From Takakia lepidozioides (taxonomy: Eukaryota; Streptophyta; Takakiopsida; Takakiales; Takakiaceae), in contig CM060731.1 of the NCBI GenBank assembly GCA_030704615.1, positions 22,382,001-22,446,000 of the forward strand: a DNA stretch of 64,000 nucleotides, written 5' to 3'. Each line of letters starts with the position of its first letter. Positions within the stretch are counted from its first letter, which is position 1. Both the position numbers and the translations under genes were made by a program. Under the pieces are notes generated by a model. That model was not told where the DNA came from. It ran no database searches and worked only from the letters and a program-made list of their open reading frames with translations. Below are positions 1 to 12,239 of this stretch, in pieces.

Positions 1-189
1 CTCTCAATGTCCCTTTGATTCCCCGCTTTCTAGTTCTTGTTACTCCATATAAATGGTTTCATAGGCTTGTCACGATGACACCCTACTACCTGCTTGCCTC
101 TCGTATTGTTATTCCTGCCCCCACAGCATTCATCGCCAATCTCAATGAATTATTTGCCCAATTCCCGTTCTTCTTCGGATGAAGAGCTT

Positions 190-545
190 CGTGTGATCAT
201 CTAGCTGGTCTGCCATCAGGTGCATCAAAGGAGTCAAGTGTGTTTGCATTTTGTGTGCAGTCTAAATTCGAAATGGGAGTGGACATGGGATCGGGCATCG
301 GTGGGTCGTTAAGCCCGTTATGAGCTCCCTGTGTGCCATCGCCATCATTTTCGAAACCTCCACGTTGCCCACACTAGATCTCAACACTCTCATATGGATT
401 TTGTGCCCACGCATAATTTGGATCGTCTAACAAATCACTCCCTGAGTCACTCAACTTACTATCGGGGTGATCTACAATCGTCGTCAATCGTCGTCTCAGT
501 TGATTCTGATTCCCCTCCCATGGCATTGACGATCAGAATCACTAC
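190..545 (-). pseudogene. acidic, low-complexity coding remnant
   Basis: Read on the minus strand, this stretch is open for about 115 codons with a single stop. The product is rich in Asp, Ser, Asn and Gly, for example DSKLSDSGSDLLDD followed by FENDGDGTQGAHNGLNDP. The composition resembles the acidic tail downstream of the hAT dimerisation region at 8161-8685. It may therefore be the end of another decayed transposase whose body has been lost. No catalytic motif is visible and the assignment rests on composition alone. Confidence 0.25.
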
Positions 546-1700
546 TCACTAATTAGACATTCTCATATCCTCCCAAGTCACTATCAGATAACAATCAAAA
601 TGGCTGGGAAGCATGGAATTCGGAAGCCATACTGAACGTGAAAGCAAATGTGAAAATTTCCCTCGAAAACTCCATTTCGAAAATGGCCCGTTGTTGTGGT
701 TATAATGCTTCGTTCGAATTCAAATATGATCAGAATTAATTCAACAACTAACCCACTGTTCATGCATTAAGTGATGGCGGCATGCTGTAAATTGGATCGA
801 GGCATCCTGATTAACTGCTCATAGGTGTTCCGAAATTTGCCTTAATATCTCACTCAAACTGCGCAGCAATATTTCAAATATGGACCGCCAGTAATTTTTA
901 AGGTTTCCACTTGTTGCTGTCATCATACTCGTCTTTGAGTTAAAAGAGGTCACTTCAGTTACCATTCTAGCCCATCACGTAATCTATTCTAACCACTCAT
1001 AAGATCTTAGCCTTTCTAGCTTTGCATGTGGTTGGTTTTGTATATTCATCTAGGGATCCATTTTCAAAAGTGGTTTGAATTGGGTTCATCTACCTTAGTC
1101 GTTTCTGCTAGCTCCCTCCCTCCCTTCACCACACTAAATCTAACATCCTCATATGTCCCTTGTTCTCCTTCCATCTGTTTCTTGATTAGTCTTTGAGGCG
1201 CTAAGGTGTTGTTCATCCTTACTCGGCTTTCTTCTCATCTCCATATTGCTACTCATCCCTGGTTCCGAAATACTCATTTATTTTCAGTTTGGCGTTGGCG
1301 GGAGACGCCGCATCATGAGTACCTCTTGTCTCTTTCATTTCATGGTGTTTTCATTGGATTCCTCGCACACATGCGCTCCCTCTTTTTGTGGCACGTCCTC
1401 GTCTTCCACTGTTGCACTTGCAGACTACATGGTAGGGGCACTGAATGCGCCCCCGGCATCGTCCGTTTTCCTCTGCTAGTAACTAATTCATGTTCCTCAT
1501 TTCCATTGTGCAGATACCTTGGTGGTCTCACGTTTTTGTCTTGGTGGTTGTTTCATATCCTGGGGAGGTCACTATATGTATTTTTTCCATATCACGTGCG
1601 TACAAATGTATAGTATGCATACTTATTACATTTTTCATTTTTTTCCATCCTATCTTTAGGTAATACTAGGGTAATATGTGTCGTTGGCCCCCCCGTTGCA
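546..1700. other. no recognisable gene
   Basis: I see only short open frames of low plausibility on both strands. There is no conserved domain, RNA gene or clear repeat. Confidence 0.4.
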
Positions 1701-1702
1701 GG

Positions 1703-1778
1703 TATGGACGTGACGCCGCAGTAATACGTCCGCGTCGGTGTCACGTCAAGACGTGACGGTCGTCACGTCACGTCCATA
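1703..1778. repeat. ACGT-rich inverted repeat
   Basis: The 13-base arms TATGGACGTGACG (1703-1715) and CGTCACGTCCATA (1766-1778) face each other around a spacer with further CGTCA/TGACG words. The words match the core bound by plant bZIP factors. A comparable CCGACGTGACG...CGTCGG palindrome lies at 28729-28753. It could be a transposon end or a binding-site cluster. Confidence 0.5.
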
Positions 1779-1839
1779 ACAAGACATTCATCGCGGTATT
1801 TTTTTTTTTAAACTTTTTTATTTTTTATCTTCTTTTGCC

Positions 1840-2080
1840 ACGTTGGCAACAGCGAGGACGAAGGCGACCGGCCAGGTGACGGCTTGCCGAGGCGACCATC
1901 CAGGCGCCGGTCGCCGGGCGGGATTGGGCGCTGGCCCGGTCGACCGCCACGTCAGCGGTCGCCATGTGGGCGACTGCCACATCAGCAGTCACCACATTGC
2001 GCTGGTGGCCGCCACGTGGCGGACAACTTCCGGAAGGCGCTTGGGTGACCGTTTTTGAGCGGTCGCCCATATAAGGGGAA
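1840..2080 (+). promoter_or_regulatory. GC-rich GCGGTCGCC block 1 with TATA-like end
   Basis: After a poly-T run, this block carries many copies of GGCGACCG/CGGTCGCC in both orientations. It ends in GGTCGCCCATATAAGG, where CATATAAGG (2069-2077) looks like a TATA box. Similar blocks occur at 4645-5165 and 23036-23640, each just upstream of a transposon-like gene. Here the expected gene is missing and satellite sequence follows. I infer a subterminal and promoter region of a DNA transposon. Confidence 0.45.
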
Positions 2081-2639
2081 TGAGGCCATTCTTGGATCTC
2101 ACTTTCACTCTTCCCCTTTAGCTCTGTTGGTGTGGGATGCTCAAGTATCAGGTCAACCAAAATTGGTTCAGAGAGTGAACTCATCATTCACAGATGAAAT
2201 CATTGGGAAAAATCCGTTGTCTGATTCTGCTGACGGCTGCCTGGGAGATAGGCTTCAACCCACATATTTTATTCGCTTGCAAGACAGATAGGGGGAAATG
2301 AACCTCGCGCGATCACCCGAGCTTTAATAGTGAGAGGTCTGAAACATTGCGTGGAAGGAAAACAGGGAAGGTCCCAAAAAATATAGAATTCGGAAAGTGG
2401 TAAAAAAAAAAAAAAAAAATGACCTCATTACACTCATCACGAAATTTTTTCCAGTTCAGTTCAGGTGGCAAAACTCGAAGAGTATCTCTCCGTCCGTCTC
2501 CAATACAATGTGTCTTATGAGGCATGAGATCGGAATTTCCGTTTATAATCGACATGAAGTTTCCTTTAACTTGACGAGTTTGTGGACGGGGCCGTTTCAC
2601 TCCGGAATTCCCGTGCAATGATGTAACCACACCCTCTCT
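2081..2639. other. satellite fragment and unassigned sequence
   Basis: 2118-2200 matches one unit of the 120-bp satellite (caagtatcaggtcaaccaaa and following). The rest, including a poly-A run near 2400, shows no gene. Confidence 0.45.
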
Positions 2640-4500
2640 ACTTAGTTTTTTGTATTCCAATTTTGGATTGTTTTCAATCTTTGCAAGTGTGTTGGACATA
2701 CCTTGTCACATGCTCCTCTCAAGTATGAAGTCAATCAAAATTGATTGAAAGGGTGAACCCATCGTTCGCTGTTCAAATAATTTTTTATTGCTTTCAAACA
2801 TTGCGAGTGTGTTGGACATACCTTGTCAAAGGTACGTGTCGAGTATCAGGTCAATCGAAATTGATTCAAAGGGTGAACCATTCGTGGGCATGCCACACAC
2901 AATCCAATATGACCATTTCTTCTTCAGGTAACGTCCACTTTATAGGACGTCTTCCATAAGCAACCTCCAATGTCAAGATCCCAAAACTGAAAACATCAGA
3001 TTTTGTTGTTGCCTTACCAGTGTGTGCAAATTCAGGGGCCAAGTAGCCTCTGGTTCCTGCAACGTTAGTGGTTTGCAAGGTTTTGTTGTGATCAATGAGC
3101 CTTGCAAGACCAAAGTCTCCAAGGTGTGCAGTGAAATCAGCATCCAAGAGCACGTTGCTGGGCTTTACATCATCATTCGTTATTCAAATGATTTTTTATT
3201 GCTCTTTAACATTGCGAGTGTGTTGGACATACCTTGTCACAGACTCCTCTCAAGTATCAGGTCAACCAAAATTGGTTCAGAGGGTGAACTCATCGTTCCC
3301 TGGTGAAATGATTTTGGATTGTTTTCAATCTTTGCGAGTGTGTTCGACATACCTTATCAGAGGGACCCGTTGAGTATCAGGTCAATCAAAATTGATTGAA
3401 AAGGTGAACCCATCGTTCACTATTCAAATGATTTTTTATTGCTTTCAAACATTGCGAGTGCGTTGGACATACCTTGTCAGAGGCACGTGTCGAGTATCAG
3501 GTCAATCAAGTATCAGGTCAACCAAAATTGGTTCAGAGGGTGAACTCATCGTTCCCTGGTGAAATGATTTTGGATTGCTTTTAAACATTTCAAGTGTGTT
3601 CGACATACCTATCAGAGGGACTCGTTGAGTATCAGCTCAATCAAAATTGATTGAAAGGGTGAACCCATCGTTCGCTGTTCAAATGATTTTTGATTGCTTT
3701 CAAACATTGCGAGTGTGTTGGACATACCTTGTCAGAGGTACATGTCGAGTATGAGGTCAATCAAAATTGATTCAAAGGGTGAACCCATCATTCGCTATTC
3801 AAATGATTTTTTATTACTTTTAAACATTGCGAGTGTGTTGGACATACCTTGTCACAGGCTCTTCTCCAGTATCAGGTCAACCAAAATTAGTTTAGAGGGT
3901 GAACTCATTGTTCCCTGGTGAAATGATTTTGGATTGCTTTTAAACATTGCGAGTGTGTTCAACATACCTTGTCACAGGCTCCTCTCAAGTATCAGGTCAA
4001 CCAAAATTGGTTCAGGGTGAACTCATCGTTCCTTGGTGAAATGATTTTGGATTGCTTTTAAACATTGCGAGTGTGTTCGACATACCTTATCAGAGGGACC
4101 CGGTGAGTATCAAGTCAATCAAAATTGATTGAAAAGGTGAACCCATCGTTCACTGTTCAAATGACTTTTGATTGCTTTCAAACATTGCGAGTTAGTGTTG
4201 GACATACCTTGTCAAAGGTACTTGTTGAGTATGAGGTCAATCAAAATTGGTTCACAGGGTGAATTCATCGTTCCCTGGTAAATGAATTTGTGATTGTTTT
4301 CAATCTTTTGCAACTGTGTTGGACATACCTTGTCACAAGCTCTCTCAAGTATCAGGTGAATCAAAATTGATTCAAAGGGTGAACCCATCGTTCGATGTTC
4401 AAATGATTTTGGATTGCTGTCAATTTTTACGAGTGTGTTGGACAAAGACATACCTTCTCACGAGTACCTGTCAATTATCAGGTCTATGAAAATTGGTTGA
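2640..4500 (+). repeat. 120-bp tandem satellite, forward array
   Basis: About 13 diverged copies follow one another. The landmark GACATACCTTGTCA recurs near 2694, 2814, 3228, 3348, 3468, 3602, 3720, 3840, 3960, 4079, 4200, 4321 and 4447, so the period is close to 120 bases. A unit also contains TATCAGGTCAATCAAAATTG and ATCGTTCGCTGTTCAAATGA. The array is interrupted by a receptor-kinase fragment at 2880-3172. Six copies in the opposite orientation lie at 22340-23035, and a scrap occurs at 9637-9657. Confidence 0.92.
2880..3172 (-). pseudogene. L-type lectin receptor kinase fragment inside satellite
   Basis: The minus strand encodes about 95 residues of a receptor-like kinase domain. It starts at the catalytic loop (DVKPSNVLLDADF), runs through LGDFGLARL and the activation segment (AGTRGYLAPEFAHTGKATT), and continues to KSDVFSFGILTLEVAYGRRP. 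The wording is that of plant L-type lectin receptor kinases. The ATP-binding lobe, receptor part and C-terminus are absent. On both sides the satellite resumes cleanly, so the fragment was captured by or inserted into a repeat unit. It cannot be a working kinase. Confidence 0.9.
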
Positions 4501-4566
4501 AAGGGTTTAGGGTACACGGTTAAACCCCAAACTCTAAACCCTAGAAACCCTAAACCCTAAACCCGT
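4499..4566. repeat. interstitial telomere-type repeats
   Basis: GGGTTTAGGG faces AAACCCTAGAAACCCTAAAC and further CCCTAAA units at the end of the satellite array. This is the plant TTTAGGG telomere motif in opposed orientations. It may be a relic of end repair or a transposon junction. Confidence 0.75.
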
Positions 4567-4610
4567 TTCAATTTCTTAATAGGAAATCCGGACCACAGGT
4601 ACCAAGTTTG

Positions 4611-4641
<31 letters not shown>

Positions 4642-4644
4642 AAA

Positions 4645-5185
4645 TCTCTCGGCGACCGGGAGGCGTGGCGGGCGAACGCCCGTTCTTGGGACCGCCAATG
4701 CTGGCAGTCCCGGAATTTTTTCTCTTTTTTTTGCCCAGGGAGACCGTATTGGTGGTCACCTAGCGGGAGGGGGGTGAGGCAAGGTGCCCGGCCAAGCGAC
4801 CACTATGGGCGGTCGCCGCCTGTATTTGCGAACGGTTGGGTTGTGGGTGGGGCGACCACCCCCACCGGTCGCCTGGCGATGCTCGCCCAGGGTGGGAGGG
4901 GAGGGGGGTGTATTGGGGCTAGGGCTTGGGCGCCCAGGCCCAGTTCGGTCGCCCGCAAGGGGTTTGTGGCGGGTTGGGCGACCGCCACAAACGGTCGCCC
5001 ATAGTGGCGGTTGCCAGGGGGGGGGCGGGGCTTATGCCTTCCGCCAGTGGCCTTGCGGGGAGGGGGTGGGGGTCGGGCGACCGCAGAAAGACGGTCGCCG
5101 CCGACGTGGAAGACACCGTTGGGAGTATTTGGCGGTCGCCCGAGTGGGTGGCAACGGTCGCCTAGAGGCTGGGACAGTATATAAG
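4645..5185 (+). promoter_or_regulatory. GC-rich GCGGTCGCC block 2 and TATA box upstream of hAT gene
   Basis: A poly-T run precedes about 520 bases packed with GGCGACCG and CGGTCGCC in both orientations. TATATAA follows at 5178-5184, then a transcript-leader-like stretch, and the hAT coding region begins 230 bases later. Many short motifs in both orientations near a transposon end are typical of hAT subterminal transposase-binding regions. The assignment is inferred from position and architecture. Confidence 0.55.
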
Positions 5186-5412
5186 CTCTTCGTGGAGACA
5201 CCTTCTTACTTCACTTGTGGCATCCACTTTTGGGAGCTGAGACGTACACCATTCCTTGTGTGAGAGTGGTGCGCAAGATGAGGCTACAAGAGAGGTATTT
5301 TCTATTCATGCCATTCTGTTGGCATACACCGCACATGATCACTTGAAGTGTGTGATCCACTCTTGATCCACCATTCTTTTTCTTCATTATTACCGTAGGA
5401 TCCCTCTACAAA

Positions 5413-8400
5413 ATGAAAAATGAGTGGACCCCTTGGTACACAAGAGTTCCGCAAACAAGGGACTGTGTTGAGTGCAAGCTTTGTTGGAATAAATTGGATT
5501 ATCGCAAAGATCGGATGTTGGCTCATTTGGGGTACAGGGATTGCAATGGTCGAAACCCTGGGGTGGGTTTATGCTCAAAAGCATCTATGCGGGTGAAAGC
5601 TCATTTCAGGGTGAACGCAAGGTTGACTGGACCAAAATGGGCGTTACCGGCACAGTTTTAGATGACTGCAATTGATGGTGTCATCAATTGAATTTGAATT
5701 AACTCATTAAAACCAGCAAATATATATGTCATTGGATTCCTAGCTTCAATACGCACCCATAGCAACTCTCCAATCATAAATCCGATAAGAAATGACTCTG
5801 CTATGGACTTTTGAACACCGTCATTATGGACTGTTACCGCAGTGAATGGAATTACAATGGACTCAAGTTCTCCTATGTGCCAATTCCATTGAAATTTGGA
5901 CTTAAGGTGGCCATTTTGGTCCACATCATAGGTATGGATTTGAAGTGGTAAAATCATTTGTCATTTGGCTCATATGGACTAATATATATATATAAAATAG
6001 ACTTTTTTTGAAAAGTCCATAGCTCATATTGTTTTTTGGATTTCGGGTGTCATTTGTTTTCTAGAAGTATAAAAACCTATAATCTTCAATGGGTAGGTGG
6101 CATATTGAAAGTTTTTTGTAAACTCTAATTTTTAGTTTTTCATAATTTCTCTAAATAATAGACTAAAATATTTAATGAATTATATCTTTAATATTTGGGG
6201 TAGGACTCTTTACTAAATATGTTCAGTATACCATTATCTATCACTAAAAAAATATTTTGGATAGTATTATCAATTTTGTTTTTTGGTTATGGACTTTCAT
6301 GGAGCAGGATCTGCCATTTTTGGTCCACTCAACCTTGCAACTGCCCTTCGCGTAATGTGGAGGGTTGTTCCATAGCCATTGGAGGAAGGGAACCTCGTAG
6401 AAGGCAACACACCAAATTGCGGTCAGGAGATTAATCCCCCTCATGCAGAAGCAGCACGTTTGCGTCCGGAAGCACCATTAAGTTGTACGCAAGGGAACTC
6501 TTGCGAGGTATCTGGTACATTGGGTCAGGGGGGTCGAGATGCAATCACACCACAAGATACAAGAGGATCTCAAAGAAATACAATCCTGCGACAACAATCA
6601 TTTCGGATGGATTGAACGTGACAACGAAGAGGGCGTTAGATAAGAAGTGGACAACGTTTTTCTATGAGACCAACATACCATTCAACGTGGCATGGCTCCC
6701 ATCGTTTGTTTCAACTATGAGAACAACTTCGGAGTGAAAATGCACGTACACACCACCTCTTTACAATGCTCTACGTACGGGATTGTTGGAAGAGGCCATG
6801 ACTGACCTTTCAAAACGAGTAACAGATCGAACCGGGGATTCATTGCGAAACTATGGAAGTACATTATGTGCCGATGGTTGGAGCTCAGTCACAAACCGAC
6901 CATTATTCAACATCATGCTCGTATGTCCAGTGGGGGAACAATTTATATGAGCTATTGACACAATCAGGAAACGGAAGGATGCATGTTACCACTTTCTGGT
7001 GCTATCGAAAGCCATTGATTCTGTTGGACCAGAGAAAATTGTGCAAATTTGTACGGACAATACCTCGAACATGAGAAATATGGCCCAGTTATTTTTGGCT
7101 CAGTGCCCTCACATGTATTATCAAGGATGTTGTGCTCATATCCTCGACCTACTGTTAGAAGATTGGGGAAAAAAGCAATGAGTGAAAGACCTTGTGAAGC
7201 AGGCCAAGTCTGTTATGAAGTTCATCCGAAACCACCACATGCCTTTGGCAATATACAGGAGGCACGAACCAAAATACAGCCTAAAGAATCCAGGAGAAAC
7301 TCGGTTTGCCACCAACTTCCTGATGGTGGACAGGTTGGTGACTGTGAGGTCCGCGCTCGAGCACACTGTTATTGACCCACAGTGGGAAGTCCACGTACGG
7401 ACGTTGCGGGACTCTCGGAAGAACAAGTCACTGAGCAAAAGTCAAAAGGTTAGAAAGACCATTCGATCAGATGATTTCTGGTCCAAGTGCGAGAATTTTG
7501 TGCACATGGTGGAGCCAGCCCTTGTTGTGTTACGGGAGTTCGACGGAAAGAAACCAGTTATGGGAAAAACATGGTTGTTGTTGAGGAACTTTCAGCAACA
7601 TGTATTTTCATTGAAAGACCCTCCATTCTCACTAGATGCAGAGTTGGCGAGAAGGGTCGAGGCGAGAAGGGCCGAGGCGGCTTTTGTGAAACGATGGAAA
7701 ATGGCCACTACAGACTTGCATGGTGCTAGGGCATTGTTGACTCCATTTCTACTAGACAACAACATGTTGAGAGATGATGTCGATGCGAAAGCGGGATTGA
7801 TACGGACACTCATGAAGTTGGTCCCTCCAAATCAGGGGGAGAGAGCTATATCGGAGTATCAAAGTTTCTCGGATCGTCGTGACCCTTTCCACAACCTTCC
7901 GGATCCAAAAAGAACTTAACATACAGATGCATGAATGGTGGGATTTGATTGGCGCCGGAGCAAGGACATTGGACCCTATCGCAAAGCGCGTTCTTGCTCA
8001 AGTATGCTCCGCATCTTCCTGTGAACGTAATTGGTGTAGTTATTCATTCGTGCATAGCAAGATTCGGAACATGTTGCATCCGGATAGGGCCGAGAAATTG
8101 GTATATGTGTATACCAATTCACGGCTATTACGGGCTCAAGCGGGGGATGATACTGCAGCATGGTACGATAGGAATTTGCAATCTGAAGACTCAGCTTCTG
8201 AGGCCTATACAACAAGTGACGATGCCGGTAATTCTACTAGTTCGAATAGCTCCCAAGCGGGAGATGATGCAGAGGGCAATGATGCAGAGGGCAATGAATA
8301 TGATGCACATGGTTTTAACGAGAACATTGATACAATGCCTTCGATGTCTGATGACTTACTCGCGGATGATGTGGTGCATCATGTGGCTCATATTGGAGTC

Positions 8401-8685
8401 ACCCGCACTACAGTGCATGATACGGACCACCACCCGCATGTGCATCCTCTTTCGACATTGCCAAGCAGTGCAGTCAACTTCGGCCTTCACCCAAGCGTAG
8501 ATGAGGAATTGGGCTCAGGTAGTATTCCGAATGGGAACGAGATCATTGAAAATGTGGAAGTACACATGGCAACAACTGTTACCCTTCCATCCACCACAAC
8601 ACCGCAAACAACAGAGGAAGTTGAAGAGCATGAATCGCACGAGAATGTGACAAAAAACATGGCAAGCGCTCATGTGACGCGATGA
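5413..8685 (+). pseudogene. hAT-family transposase, broken
   Basis: A hAT DNA transposase can be followed in pieces. A BED-type zinc finger lies at 5413-5616 (CVECKLCW...HLGYRDC). A DUF659-like core spans about 6640-7181, with KKWTTFFYETNIPFNVAW, VQICTDNTSNMRNMAQ and GCCAHILDLLLEDW. The middle region is at 7182-7919. The C-terminal dimerisation domain lies at about 7920-8150 (HEWWDLIGAG, CSASSCERNW, RAEKLVYVYTNSRLL), followed by an acidic Asp/Ser-rich tail. A 722-bp TIR element splits it at 5617-6338. Other breaks are an in-frame TGA at 7179-7181 and a frameshift near 7910. GC-rich block 2 lies directly upstream. The family is clear, but no functional protein can be made. Confidence 0.9.
5617..6338. 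mobile_element. 722-bp AT-rich TIR element inserted in hAT gene
   Basis: The left end GCAAGGTTGACTGGACCAAA (from 5617) matches the reverse complement of the right end, GCAAGGTTGAGTGGACCAAA, with one mismatch in 20 bases. The flanking AAC (5614-5616 and 6339-6341) is a candidate 3-bp target duplication. The interior is AT-rich with no transposase, so this is a non-autonomous MITE-like element. It sits just behind the BED finger. Confidence 0.7.
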
Positions 8686-9254
8686 CAGGCACTTCGGTCA
8701 TCCCAAATGCAGATGGAAATGTCTTCGGTGGATCCATCGGATGACGATCATCTGCCATTGCAGGTCCATTTGAACCGACAGTCCACCCACGTCAATTGAC
8801 TCTCATCTCATGTCGGCGGACCCTCAGCAGCGCATCACCGTGGCCCCCATTCTGGTACGAGAATACAAAATCCCCCACAAGCGGCGAAAAGGCAAAAAAC
8901 TGTACAAAGTTTCATTGGTGGATCGCAACACACGTGGGCCAGATAATATCAATGGGAATTACTGATCACGATGGGAATAGGCCAATTTGGCAAATGAAGA
9001 TCAAACGGGGTCGGATGCACCTAAGAATGTCTGATGCAACCACAACGGCCACTGAGGACGATGAGAGCACTGACCATGGCGCTGGCGGTGAAGTGCAGGG
9101 GGACTCGGACTTCACGCTGGTGGGGGCGGCAAGATTGTTATCTCGTCGTAGAAATAGAAACAATTATGAAGACGAACATCTTCGTAGGCAAGAACTTGCA
9201 AGACGGTCCGCGGTGAATGTGTCACGGTCCACTAAACTATTAGAATACATGTAG
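8686..9254 (+). CDS. hypothetical transposon-associated ORF
   Basis: The open frame at 8796-9254 encodes 152 residues. They include an acidic centre (ATEDDESTDHGAGGEVQGD) and a basic end (LLSRRRNRNNYEDEHLRRQE). I do not recognise a domain. It follows the hAT gene on the same strand and may be the decayed 3' end of its transposase or a separate exon. It converges with the minus-strand RING gene. Confidence 0.3.
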
Positions 9255-9960
9255 CCCGGTTTGCTTTAGTGTGAAATATGAAATTGGTTTGGAACTTGCA
9301 TTTATATAATTATGAAACTATGAATGTATACAAAGTGGAATGTGCATGCACCATGATGTTCATATAAAATAATATCAATAATGCCAAATGATGTTGGGTC
9401 AATGACGAACAAGATGAGATATACAACAACCGCGGTTGTCCAGCAGAGCAGACCGCGCAATATTTACATTTTGGCATGCAATGTATTGAGAACTATTCAC
9501 TCTGAAATTGAGTATTCCTATGAAATATTCATATATGCCGGTGGACTTGATTAAAATTCCAAACCCGCAACTTGACAACAATGGTGGACTTGTTAATAAC
9601 TTACTCATCGACACTATGAAGTTCTACATTAAATCCCTATCAGGTCAATCAAAATTATTGTGGTTAACAGTTATTCAGCTCAACAAATATGACGTACAAC
9701 CGTGGTCCATGCAAAATTCAAATTGAAAATTCCAGAATAATGAGAAAGAGTGCTTCAAATATAAAGGTCGTCCACAAGCATTGGGCGCCATAATCAAATC
9801 ACAAAAGACATGCCTCATTGGCAATGCTTCGAAATTCGAGCATGAAATGCTATGTTGAAATTTTACAAACCTATTAAAAGTTATAGGAATACTATCATTG
9901 ACAAAAAGATCTATTCATAATTGTAATATGTAAGCGAGGCTATTCCGATAAATCTATAGT
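9255..9960. other. AT-rich spacer
   Basis: No gene is visible. A 21-base scrap of the 120-bp satellite (TATCAGGTCAATCAAAATT) lies at about 9638-9656. Confidence 0.5.
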
Positions 9961-11003
9961 CTCTTGTGTTTCACTCCCTGAAGTTGTAGATGGCACCGCC
10001 GGACGTGGGGTTGATGACAACCCGGAGTGTGTAGAAGCGACGTCCGGATGAATAGGCAAGCGAGCTCGGGTCTAGTATCGAGTGCGAGGTGGTGGCCCGA
10101 GCCTACCACGTTCCTCGTCCACCCTTGCCATCATGCGGAGTGACTCCGGGGAGTATTGATTGCCACTCTGTTTAACTATCATTTTGGAGGCGACGAGGCA
10201 ACGAGTTAACATTGTTGGCGACAGTTTCAGCGGCCTCCAAGGTAGCTACTAGGTCCTGGACATTTGGGAGATCAATGGATTTCACACCCACTAACGCGCT
10301 TGCTAGACTCATTTGCCACGTTCTAACGACTTGCCTAATGGCCTTGGCATATCTGTTGATTTTCTTTTCATCCGCATCCTCATATGCGGGATTGCAACGC
10401 AGCCGCCGCTCTTTGCGTTCCGTCATTGCGTCGTTCATTCGGATCCATGATTTGGCAACATGCTCAAGGCTATGCAGCAGCAGATGCCGGCCAATCGGAT
10501 TACCGTTGTTTGAGGAAAGGTTCACTCCGTTTGGTGGGTTCTCGGGCAGCTGAAAAAACCTCTCGCTTCTTATTCCCCAATGTCCTCCAAGGTTTCGACA
10601 AAACAACTCCCGTTGATCTGGATCTTCTATGCAACGAGCACGTTTTGTGATTTCCCAATTAGATGTCATCCAAAACTCATTGATATCGAACGTTCGATCG
10701 GATATCATGCCATGCATCCTCGTATCGGCATTCCATGCCAACGTCTTCCCCCAGTGTTTGCCGTTCAGAAAATTATGAGGTTCTTGGTCCAAAGGGAAAT
10801 TGTGTCGATTGAGCTCATACCCTATGGGCATCACATCCTCCAACCCAAATAGCTCATAGTAACGTCGGTGGATTGGCGCACGACATGACGGACATGTGTT
10901 GCTTATCAGAGCCACCGACTTCAAACAAGTTACGTGAAACATATGTCCACAACTTCCCAACAAAGTATGCACCCTCAGGACCATATGGATTAAGGCAAAC
11001 AAG
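9961..11003 (-). pseudogene. RING-H2 family protein, minus copy, 3' segment
   Basis: This is the C-terminal part of a gene split into three. It contains the second half of a RING-H2 finger (GSCGHMFHVTCL...CPSCRAPIHRRYY). A conserved block follows, including YYELFGLEDVMPIGYELNRH, WMTSNWEITKRARC and a charged C-terminus. The first zinc pair is split from the rest by the CACTA insertion ending at 11004. There is also a one-base frameshift near 10960. The open frame ends at 10172, and a related frame may continue to about 9961. The plus-strand paralogue at 25456-26238 shares these motifs in order. RING-H2 proteins are usually E3 ubiquitin ligases, but the partner here is unknown. Confidence 0.8.
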
Positions 11004-11032
11004 CACTAGAGGAAAAACGCGGAATAACCACT

Positions 11033-11640
11033 GGCCCTTTAACCACTACTGTCTTTTTCTACTCTTTAAATCACTAGTAACCACTTGCCAGTGGTTAATC
11101 TCAATGAAATGCCACGGTGGCATCACAGACAGTGGTTGGAAGTGGTTTCAACCACTCAGTGGTCCATGTGTAATAATTTGTTTTTATTTATTATTATTTA
11201 TTTGGTAATACATTTTAATTAATAATTATAATATTCCACGTGGACGAGTGCAGTGGTACATTGTGAGTGGTTATAGACACCTCAGTGATGGGAAGTGGTT
11301 GAAACCACTTGCTACTCCACGTGTAATAATTCAAATTATATTTGTGATTTATGATTTGGAAATATATTTTAATTCATAAATATAATATTCCACGTGGACG
11401 GGGACAGTGCACGTTGATCTTGAGTGGTTAAAGACACATCATTGATTTGTACTACTTTGACAGTGGTGGAGAGTGGGTGGTGAAAGATACTGCAATAATT
11501 GGAACCACTATTCTAGTGGTTGCTCATGAGTGGTTGCCTACACAACAGTGATTGGTACCACTTTTTGGGTGATACATAAAAAACTTTAAGTGGTTTGTGC
11601 AGCTGTGACAGACTTTGAAAGACAGACAAGTGGCCAAACC
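11033..11640. repeat. CACTA left subterminal repeats
   Basis: AGTGGTTGAAACCACT-like words recur in both orientations, together with two copies of ATATTCCACGTGGACG about 165 bases apart. The mirror region at about 18000-18856 carries the same AGTGGT/ACCACT words. Such arrays bind the element's transposase in known CACTA elements. Confidence 0.75.
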
Positions 11641-11684
11641 ATTGTGGGCTGATGCTATTGAACAAATGGTTCCAACAATAAGCT

Positions 11685-11873
11685 TTATTCTGAATCTGAA
11701 ACATATTCGTCACCCTCTGAATCACTTTGCTCAACTGGAATAGCGGTTGGTTGCACAAATGCCGCTTGAATGGTAGCCAATATAGCCAGGTCTTCTTTAT
11801 TTAGAGCCGTGGGACCATCTAATGACCTAGGTATTGGCTGATCTGATAAGGTAGACGTCGATTGGCACGCCAC
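11685..11873 (-). pseudogene. possible CACTA transposase C-terminal tail
   Basis: A 62-codon open frame ends in an acidic stretch (QSDSEGDEYVSDSE). It lies on the same strand as, and downstream of, the DUF4218 remnant at 12240-12590, so it may be the end of the same transposase. There is no domain of its own. Confidence 0.35.
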
Positions 11874-12239
11874 TCATCACCACATGCCTCTCTGTCTGCT
11901 GTGAACTGTGCCTTCTCTGTTGCATACTTTTTGTCGCAAAATGGCAACAAGAATGACACATGTTAGCAATGAAGTACTGCATTACTTAGCAAAAAATCCC
12001 TAGCATGAATGATACTTTGAAAACCACTGTTTCAAACCACTGGAGGAGTGAGCAGAATGACTTGTAAATGAACATGCTCTTCTAACAAGTCACTCACTCA
12101 AACATTCCGTTACTACAACATTGGTTATAATCAGGATGAACCACTGACATTTGTGACTTTGTGGGTGGTTTGATTACACTAGTGACAGTCAGAATTGAAA
12201 TTGAACTTGATATGAATAAGGTGCAATGAAAAGAAGTAC

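Noticed and set aside
1206-1613. 135-codon plus-strand frame
   Set aside because: It has a biased His/Leu/Phe composition and no domain. An overlapping frame is also open, so it is likely chance.
4784-5263. Long overlapping frames on both strands in the GC-rich block
   Set aside because: They arise because GC-rich repeats lack stop codons. The palindromic repeat structure explains the sequence better than coding.
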